A DNA stretch of 12,608 nucleotides from a bacterium (lineage in GTDB: Bacteria > Hydrothermota > UBA3072 > B12-G15). The notes below the pieces were generated by a model. That model saw only the letters and a program-made list of their open reading frames with translations. It had not been told where the DNA came from and ran no database searches. Every line of letters begins with the position of its first letter. The first letter of the stretch is position 1. Below, one piece after another: positions 7,148-12,608 of this stretch. The stretch covers positions 1 to 12,608 of the forward strand of contig QNDZ01000032.1 in NCBI GenBank assembly GCA_003646055.1, given 5' to 3'. The position numbers were made by a program, and so were the translations under genes.

Positions 7148-8127
7148 TCCTGATCTTCCTCAAGCCTTGTTATTTTTTTTGCCTGTTTCTTCATCAGTTT
7201 TATGAGTTCAGAGTTCAATATCTTTGCAGTATCAATACCCATCTCCTTCAAAATGTGATTCATTGCAACAAGTTCACAGAGCGTGGCAATATTCTTCCCA
7301 GGAACAAGGGGGATTTCAACAAGTGGAAGATCAATACCAAGTATGTTTGTCAAACGGGTTTCAAGCCCCGTCCTTGTATAATCAACCTCTGCATTCCATT
7401 CGCGTAGATTAACAATTACCTCCACCCTCTTGTGTAGCCTTAATGCCCTGATACCGTACAGGAATCCTATATTCACAATCCCTATTCCTCTGATCTCCAT
7501 ATGATGCTTGAATATCTCCGATGGCTCAACCCCCTCACCAATCAGGATATTTCCCCTCCTCTTCACCCTCACCACATCATCTGCAACAAGTCTGTGCCCC
7601 CTTGCAACAAGGTCAAGGGCTGTTTCACTTTTACCAATACCACTCACACCTGTAAAGAGGAGCCCTATTCCATAGACATCAACAAGTGTTCCGTGAATAA
7701 TCTCTTCAGGTGCAAGTTTATCTTCAAGATAAAAATGCAGTGTTTTCTGGATGTTATGTGTATTACCTGGTGCAGTAAACAGGGGTATGTCAAGTCTGTT
7801 ACACTCCTTCTTTAAGTAATCAAAGGGTTGGTACCCCCTTGTTATAATTATGCAAGGAATGGAGAAGGAGAGAAGCCTGTCAATGGCTTTCTCCCTCTCC
7901 TTCTTTTTAAGTTTCTTCAGATAGTTCATCTCCCTGTTTCCCAGAACCTGCAGTGAATACGCAGGAAAATGCTCTGTGTACCCGGTTAGAACAAATGCAG
8001 GCCTATTTATATAGGAACTCCTCACCTCCCTGTCCAGACCATTGAAACCTGCTACCATTTTAAGGTCAATCAGTTCCTGATTATCCTCATAAACGTCTTT
8101 GACCTTTATGGATTTACTATTTCCCAT
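7144..8127 (-). CDS. hprK: HPr(Ser) kinase/phosphorylase
   Basis: This bifunctional enzyme phosphorylates HPr on a serine with ATP (or pyrophosphate) and removes the phosphate by phosphorolysis, linking energy and carbon state to PTS-dependent control. From the preferred ATG it has 327 residues. The N-terminal HprK_N domain covers about 1-130. The catalytic domain carries His145 (IIHGTLVD), Walker A GVSGIGKS (160-167), the RLVADD motif (179-184) and the family signature EIRGIGIVNI (211-220). A C-terminal VPGKN..TLCELVAMN block follows. All key residues are intact. The frame is open upstream to a TTG at 8151 and an ATG at 8148. The ATG at 8127 is preferred because AGGGA lies five bases before it and the family's usual N-terminus fits. 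It overlaps hpf by 11 bases and rapZ by 4. No HPr or other PTS gene is in the window, so the substrate is inferred from the family. Confidence 0.95.
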   Translation of the reverse strand: MGNSKSIKVKDVYEDNQELIDLKMVAGFNGLDREVRSSYINRPAFVLTGYTEHFPAYSLQVLGNREMNYLKKLKKKEREKAIDRLLSFSIPCIIITRGYQPFDYLKKECNRLDIPLFTAPGNTHNIQKTLHFYLEDKLAPEEIIHGTLVDVYGIGLLFTGVSGIGKSETALDLVARGHRLVADDVVRVKRRGNILIGEGVEPSEIFKHHMEIRGIGIVNIGFLYGIRALRLHKRVEVIVNLREWNAEVDYTRTGLETRLTNILGIDLPLVEIPLVPGKNIATLCELVAMNHILKEMGIDTAKILNSELIKLMKKQAKKITRLEEDQE

Positions 8128-8413
8128 TATGTTCCCTGATTCTGTCATCAAGTTTTACAAGCTGGGATTTCAATTTTTTATATGCCTGGTCAAAGGCCGT
8201 GTATGGGTCATGGTTCGTGGCCTTTGCTGTTATTATATTCTTTTTGGTTTTCAAAACTATCTCAGCCTTACGCATGTTACCATCCAGGTCAAGTATTACC
8301 TCAACATGTTGAATAAGGCTGTTGAACCTGTCAAGTTTTTCCATGTGCTTCTCAATTCTGCTTCTCAATGTTTCAGTGGGCTGAAAATGCCTTGTTGTTA
8401 AGGTAAATTCCAT
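8117..8413 (-). CDS. hpf: Ribosome hibernation promoting factor, short form (HPF/RaiA family)
   Basis: The protein binds the decoding region of the 30S subunit under starvation or stress and shuts down translation. At 98 residues it is the short type, with no C-terminal dimerisation domain of the long HPF. It opens with the family strand [21 protein letters not shown] helix ending near EKLDRF, strands including VEVILDL and AEIVLKT, and the D.Y.AFDQA.KKLKSQL helix follow, which is the beta-alpha-beta-beta-beta-alpha fold of the family. The C-terminus is basic. The ATG at 8413 lies inside the end of nadB (16-base overlap) and has a strong AAGGAGG. The stop lies inside the start of hprK. Being next to hprK and rapZ matches the conserved rpoN-locus order of proteobacteria. 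Confidence 0.93.
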   Translation of the reverse strand: MEFTLTTRHFQPTETLRSRIEKHMEKLDRFNSLIQHVEVILDLDGNMRKAEIVLKTKKNIITAKATNHDPYTAFDQAYKKLKSQLVKLDDRIREHNGK

Positions 8414-9999
8414 AACTCCTCCTTTTTTAAGATAGTTGGTTTTTTGAAAAGGTCCAGGGTTTCAGGATGGTCCCTGTTGTAATGAAGACCTCTTGACTCC
8501 TTCCTCTGGTAGGCTGAATGCGTAATAAGATACCCAAGGATTGCCATGTTCCTTGCCTCAAGGGACCTCCTGCTAACGCCACCTGAATCAATTACCTCCT
8601 GTATATCCTCCAGAATGATGGGGAACCTCTTCAAGGCCTTCTCAAGTCTTGCATCACTCCTGACTATTCCAACATAATCCCACATTGTGTGCTTTATCTC
8701 CTTTACAAGATGTGCAACAACAACCTCCTCTCCATCTGGACAGCACTTATCAACCCTGTATTCAGGTATATTTTCCGGTTCAGCAGGTTTAAAATCTTCA
8801 AGGGAAGCCCTTGCCGCCCTGCTGGAAAAAACGAGTGCCTCAAGCAATGAATTACTGGCCAGCCTGTTTGCACCATGAACGCCTGTATAGGCAACCTCTC
8901 CTGCTGCATATAACCCATCAAGTTCAGTCTTTCCCCATAAATCAGTTGCTACTCCACCACAGAGATAATGTGCTGCCGGTACTACTGGAATGGGTTCGCT
9001 GGTTATATCAATATTCTCCTCAAGACACATTCTGTATATATTGGGAAACTTCTCCTTTATTTTTTCAGCAGATATGTGCCTTATATCCAGGAACACATAC
9101 TCATCACCTGTTTCTTTCAACACCCTATCAATCGCCCTTGCAACCACATCCCTTGGTGCAAGTTCCTTATCTGGATGAATCTCTTCCATAAACCTTCTTC
9201 CCCTCTTATCAATCAGTATCCCTCCCTCTCCCCTCACTGCCTCTGATATAAGGAGATTTCTCTCCCTTGGCTTTCTTGAATACAATGTGGTGGGATGAAA
9301 CTGTACGAATTCAAGATTACCAACACTGCATCCAGCATTGAACCCGATGGCAATCCCATCACCTGTTGCAATAGGAGGGTTTGTTGTGTGAAGATATACC
9401 TGGCCACCTCCACCTGCAGCCAGCATAACAACACCTGCAGAGATGATAATCATCTCATTGGTCTGTTCATCTATAGCATATACTCCAACACACCTCCCAT
9501 CATCAACAGCAAGGTCTATTACAAAAAAGTTTTCAAATATCCTGATGTTGGATTGTTCCCTTACCCTTGCAAGGAGTGCCCTCTCAATCTCCCTCCCTGT
9601 TAAATCCTGTGCATGTAGAATTCTTCTGTGGGAGTGCCCTCCCTCCTGCCAGAGGTCAAGAACCTCTTTCCCATCAACCTTTCTTGTGGAGAATTTCACA
9701 CCAATATCCATAAGTTCCTTGACCAGTTTTGGACCTTCTTCCACCATAACTTTAACAGCCTCATGGTTTGATATCCCAGCACCCGCCTTAACAGTATCCT
9801 CAATATGAGATTCAAAGGAGTCATCGGGCCCAAAAACCGCTGCTATTCCTCCCTGAGCATAGTTTGTATTTGCATCAGTTTTATATTTCTTGGTAAGAAC
9901 AATAACTTCTCCCTTTTCAGCCACCCTCAGTGCAAAGTTCAATCCAGCAAGTCCACTACCTATAACTGCAAAGTCTGTTTTTATTCTCTGACGCGCCAT
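8398..9999 (-). CDS. nadB: L-aspartate oxidase
   Basis: This FAD enzyme oxidises L-aspartate to iminoaspartate, the first step of bacterial de novo NAD synthesis, in partnership with quinolinate synthase (NadA). The 533 residues agree with the family (about 530-540). The FAD Rossmann motif GSGLAG is at 14-19. These are followed by [20 protein letters not shown] and [10 protein letters not shown] with the active-site-region His. [18 protein letters not shown] and [14 protein letters not shown] supply the expected Arg and His residues. The C-terminal helical domain found in succinate dehydrogenase and aspartate oxidase flavoproteins is present. The motif set around HRRILH and its 533-residue length fit NadB better than SdhA/FrdA. 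The ATG at 9999 overlaps the murA end by 19 bases; a G-rich run about eight bases upstream serves as ribosome binding site. nadA and nadC are not in the window. No lesion is seen. Confidence 0.94.
   Translation of the reverse strand: MARQRIKTDFAVIGSGLAGLNFALRVAEKGEVIVLTKKYKTDANTNYAQGGIAAVFGPDDSFESHIEDTVKAGAGISNHEAVKVMVEEGPKLVKELMDIGVKFSTRKVDGKEVLDLWQEGGHSHRRILHAQDLTGREIERALLARVREQSNIRIFENFFVIDLAVDDGRCVGVYAIDEQTNEMIIISAGVVMLAAGGGGQVYLHTTNPPIATGDGIAIGFNAGCSVGNLEFVQFHPTTLYSRKPRERNLLISEAVRGEGGILIDKRGRRFMEEIHPDKELAPRDVVARAIDRVLKETGDEYVFLDIRHISAEKIKEKFPNIYRMCLEENIDITSEPIPVVPAAHYLCGGVATDLWGKTELDGLYAAGEVAYTGVHGANRLASNSLLEALVFSSRAARASLEDFKPAEPENIPEYRVDKCCPDGEEVVVAHLVKEIKHTMWDYVGIVRSDARLEKALKRFPIILEDIQEVIDSGGVSRRSLEARNMAILGYLITHSAYQRKESRGLHYNRDHPETLDLFKKPTILKKEELWNLP
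8418..8424 (-). promoter_or_regulatory. Shine-Dalgarno sequence of hpf, embedded in nadB
   Basis: AAGGAGG lies four bases upstream of the hpf ATG and is read in the nadB frame as part of the Lys-Lys-Glu-Glu tail. It should give hpf efficient, partly independent translation within the operon. Confidence 0.8.
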
Positions 10000-11243
10000 A
10001 TCTCAGCCCCCAGCCTTTTCAATTTCTCCTCAACCTTCTCATATCCTCTATCAATGTGATAAACCCTTGAAACCTCTGTTTTTCCCGTGGCAACAAGTCC
10101 CGCAATCACAAGTGCTGCAGATGCCCTCAGGTCAGACGCCATGACAGGTGCTCCACTGAGAGAGGGTTTACCCCTCACAACCACATTCTGTCCATCAATT
10201 GTGAGGTCAGCACCCATTCTCATAAGTTCGGGAACGTGCATGAATCTATTTTCAAATATGGTTTCAGTTATCACGCTCACTCCATCTGCAATACAGAGAA
10301 GAGCCATGAACTGTGCCTGCATATCCGTTGGGAAACCGGGATAGGGTGATACCCTTATGTCTGTTGAACGTATCCTGCCCTGTCCTTTAACCCTGATTTC
10401 CCTTCCTCTCCTCTCTATAACTGCCCCTGTCTCCTCAAGTTTTTTCAGCACTGCATCAAGGTGTTCAGGGATTACATTCCTGAGCACAATATCACCATTT
10501 GTTATTACGCCAGAAACCGCATATGTCCCTGCCTCTATCCTGTCTGGTATGATTGTGTATTCAACAGGGTTTAACTTCTTCACACCTGTGATCTCAATCC
10601 TCCTCGTACCTGCACCATTGATTTCAGCACCCATTGTCCTGAGGAAATTGGCAACATCCACAACCTCAGGCTCCATTGCAGCACCATCAATAATCGTTTT
10701 ACCACTGCATCTCACTGCTGCCATCATTGTGTTGATGGTGGCGCCAACACTGGGACCCTTAACCCCTTCAAGGAAAATCTCATTACCAATCACCCTTTCA
10801 GCCTCTGCCTCTATGTATCCATGAATAAGGTTCACCTTAACAGAGAGTTCTCTTAAACCCTTTATGTGCAGGTCAACAGGCCTTGCCCCGATTGCACAAC
10901 CACCTGGTAATGAAACCCTTGCCCTGCCAAGCCTTGAAACAAGAGGGCCAAGTACATAATAACTTGCCCTCATCTTCTTCACCAGTTCATAAGGTGCCTC
11001 GTACCCAACAGCCCCCCTTGTATCTATTATGGCAGTATGGTCTTCTATTTTTACCTTTGCCCCCAGTGTTTCAAGCACCTCTGACATTGTGAATACATCC
11101 CTTACAAGGGGAATATTGTGTATAATAAACTCGCCCTCCACAAGAAGGGTTCCTGCCATTATTGGAAGAGCTGCATTTTTGGCACCATTAATCTCAACAA
11201 TTCCCTTTAATCTCTTTCCACCGTATATCACTAACTTGTCCAT
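9981..11243 (-). CDS. murA: UDP-N-acetylglucosamine 1-carboxyvinyltransferase
   Basis: MurA transfers enolpyruvate from phosphoenolpyruvate to UDP-GlcNAc, the first committed step of peptidoglycan synthesis, in the cytoplasm. The 420 residues match the family. [10 protein letters not shown] holds the conserved Lys22 and Asn23 in the same numbering as E. coli. The catalytic loop [13 protein letters not shown] carries Cys116, the fosfomycin-reactive cysteine, so the enzyme is of the fosfomycin-sensitive type. [11 protein letters not shown] holds the conserved catalytic Asp. The repeated inverse alpha/beta barrel units of the EPSP-synthase fold are visible throughout. The ATG at 11243 overlaps the polX stop by 13 bases. 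The upstream ribosome binding site is weak, so translational coupling to polX is likely. It lies second in the polX-murA-nadB-hpf-hprK-rapZ run. Confidence 0.96.
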   Translation of the reverse strand: MDKLVIYGGKRLKGIVEINGAKNAALPIMAGTLLVEGEFIIHNIPLVRDVFTMSEVLETLGAKVKIEDHTAIIDTRGAVGYEAPYELVKKMRASYYVLGPLVSRLGRARVSLPGGCAIGARPVDLHIKGLRELSVKVNLIHGYIEAEAERVIGNEIFLEGVKGPSVGATINTMMAAVRCSGKTIIDGAAMEPEVVDVANFLRTMGAEINGAGTRRIEITGVKKLNPVEYTIIPDRIEAGTYAVSGVITNGDIVLRNVIPEHLDAVLKKLEETGAVIERRGREIRVKGQGRIRSTDIRVSPYPGFPTDMQAQFMALLCIADGVSVITETIFENRFMHVPELMRMGADLTIDGQNVVVRGKPSLSGAPVMASDLRASAALVIAGLVATGKTEVSRVYHIDRGYEKVEEKLKRLGAEIWRVRE

Positions 11244-12608
11244 CTTCTCAATGCCTTTTTCAGTTTATTCCATGGAAGGGTGTTCAGCACATCCTCTTTT
11301 TTCAGCCATGCCCTCCTGGCAACACAAACACCCAATCTCATATCTCTCATCATCCCTATGTTGTGAGCATCTGTATTAATTATCAGTTTTACCCCCATCT
11401 GCTTTGCCATCCTTGAATTTGTATCATCCAGGTCAAGCCTGTCATAGTATGCATTAACCTCAAGTGCAACTCCTGTCTCTGCCGCCTTCTCCATAACCTT
11501 CTCAATATCAACATCGTATCCAGTTCTTCCAGACAGGAGCCTTCCCGTTGGGTGGGCAATTATGTCAACATTGGGGTTATCCATTGCATCAAGCATCCTC
11601 TCTGTGACATTTTTTTTAAACCCCTGATGCACTGCTGCTATTACAAAATCCATCTTTTCAAGCACTTCATCAGGGTAATCAAGACTCCCGTCCTGGAGTA
11701 TGTCAACCTCTGTTCCCATAAGTATGGTAATACCTGATATTTTTTTGTTCAGGGTTTCTATCTCCTCCATCTTTTTGTAAAGGTCTTCAATCTCCATACC
11801 ACCAGCATACTTCACACTCCTTGAATGGTCAGCAATGCCGACATATTCATAACCAAGGGACTTCCCGAATTTTGCGATTTTCTCAATGGTATCTGCCCCA
11901 TCAGAATACTTTGAATGGATGTGGAGGTCTCCTTTTATATCCTCAAGTTTAAGAATCTCAGGAAGTTTACCCTCCATCGCAAGTTCAACCTCCCCCCTAT
12001 CCTCCCTCATCTCAGGCGGTATCCAGACCAGCCCGATTGCCCTGTAAACTTCTTCCTCTGTTCTACCTGCAATGTATTTTTCACCCTTAAAAACACCATA
12101 TTCACTGATTTTAAGCCCCTTATCCTTTGCAATCCCTCTGAGTTTTATGTTGTGTGCCTTTGAACCTGTGAAGTACTGGAGTGCTGCCCCAAAGGATTCT
12201 GAGGGTAAAACCCTCAGGTCCATCTGGATGCCAAGATTTCTCTCAATAACGGAGGCCTTTGTTTCTCCAGAGGCAATAACCCTTGAAACCATCGGCATTC
12301 CTGTGAATGTTGTTATAACCTTTTCCCGATCCTCTGCGATTGTAAGAAAATCAAGGTCACCAACGGTTTCTTTGCACCGCCTGTAAGAGCCAGCAGGAAT
12401 AACCTTCTCCACCCCCTTGATACTGGAGAGTATAGAAACCACCTCCTCAACAACTGGTGTCACAAGCCCCATGGGAAACCGCCTCTCTCCACCACCCTTC
12501 CCCTCAACCATTTCTATCCCAACCCTGATGTTCTCAACCTTTTTAGCCCCCATACCAGGGAGTTTGGCCAGTGAACCATCCTCAATCACCCTTTTAAGGT
12601 CTTCAAGA
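11231..12608 (-). CDS. polX: Family X DNA polymerase/3'-5' exonuclease PolX (5' end cut by window edge)
   Basis: Bacterial PolX fills short gaps in DNA repair and, through its PHP domain, removes 3' nucleotides. About 458 residues are visible of a usual 570 or so. The reading frame stays open to the right edge (codons for Leu-Glu-Asp-Leu-Lys-Arg precede the GTG at 12589), so that GTG is not the start. In order from the edge: a helix-hairpin-helix with LPGMGAKK; the polymerase palm with [16 protein letters not shown], whose two Asp residues bind metal; the third Asp in IQMDLRV; and a C-terminal PHP domain. The PHP metal ligands are all present: [30 protein letters not shown] and NTDAHN. The family tail [20 protein letters not shown] is also present. 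Both polymerase and nuclease activities are therefore expected. The stop overlaps the start of murA. Confidence 0.94.
   Translation of the reverse strand, partial: LEDLKRVIEDGSLAKLPGMGAKKVENIRVGIEMVEGKGGGERRFPMGLVTPVVEEVVSILSSIKGVEKVIPAGSYRRCKETVGDLDFLTIAEDREKVITTFTGMPMVSRVIASGETKASVIERNLGIQMDLRVLPSESFGAALQYFTGSKAHNIKLRGIAKDKGLKISEYGVFKGEKYIAGRTEEEVYRAIGLVWIPPEMREDRGEVELAMEGKLPEILKLEDIKGDLHIHSKYSDGADTIEKIAKFGKSLGYEYVGIADHSRSVKYAGGMEIEDLYKKMEEIETLNKKISGITILMGTEVDILQDGSLDYPDEVLEKMDFVIAAVHQGFKKNVTERMLDAMDNPNVDIIAHPTGRLLSGRTGYDVDIEKVMEKAAETGVALEVNAYYDRLDLDDTNSRMAKQMGVKLIINTDAHNIGMMRDMRLGVCVARRAWLKKEDVLNTLPWNKLKKALRRWTS

Noticed and set aside
8128..8151. TTG 8151 or ATG 8148 as the hprK start
   Set aside because: The ATG at 8127 has AGGGA at good spacing and gives the usual family N-terminus; the extra residues do not resemble HprK.
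9295..9603. Plus-strand open frames opposite nadB, and similar ones opposite murA, polX, nnr and rapZ
   Set aside because: They lie antisense to clearly conserved proteins, have no recognisable domains or ribosome binding sites, and their residue make-up is that expected of a shadow frame.
12587..12589. GTG as the true start of polX
   Set aside because: The frame continues without a stop to the window edge and the residues before it match PolX, so the gene is truncated by the window.

Overview
The window is almost wholly protein coding and reads as a bacterial chromosome segment of core metabolic and regulatory genes. I see no mobile elements, CRISPR arrays or RNA genes. Ile ATA and Arg AGA/AGG codons are common, coding strands are purine-rich, and consecutive genes overlap. 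Together with a Thermus/Helicobacter-type class II aldolase, this suggests a compact, possibly thermophilic genome. The hpf-hprK-rapZ order is shared with proteobacteria and several other Gram-negative-type phyla. MurA indicates a peptidoglycan-containing cell. The phylum cannot be named from the sequence alone; an uncultivated candidate lineage is plausible but unproven.

Left part (1-2937, minus strand): transcription runs leftward from a promoter at about 2958-2986 through nnr (NAD(P)HX repair), fba (class II fructose-bisphosphate aldolase) and mazG (NTP pyrophosphohydrolase, cut by the left edge). The genes overlap by 1 and 4 bases, so they very probably form one operon. Its theme is central glycolysis plus metabolite and nucleotide clean-up.

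Centre (2938-6305): a divergent AT-rich intergenic region separates that operon from one large plus-strand gene. The protein has about 1068 residues: an N-terminal GGDEF diguanylate cyclase with intact active site and I-site, a central STAND/AAA_16-type ATPase, and a long C-terminal TPR array. This is the most unusual gene here. Its best promoter places the transcription start on the A of the ATG, and there is no Shine-Dalgarno sequence, so the mRNA may be leaderless.

Right part (6308-12608, minus strand): six genes in the order polX (cut by the right edge), murA, nadB, hpf, hprK, rapZ, each overlapping the next by 4-19 bases. They cover DNA repair synthesis, peptidoglycan precursor synthesis, NAD synthesis, ribosome hibernation, HPr kinase/phosphorylase and the RapZ nucleotide-binding regulator. 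The last three match the core of the classical rpoN-hpf-ptsN/hprK-rapZ locus, without rpoN or ptsN in this window. rapZ ends two bases from the convergent cyclase gene, with no recognisable terminator.
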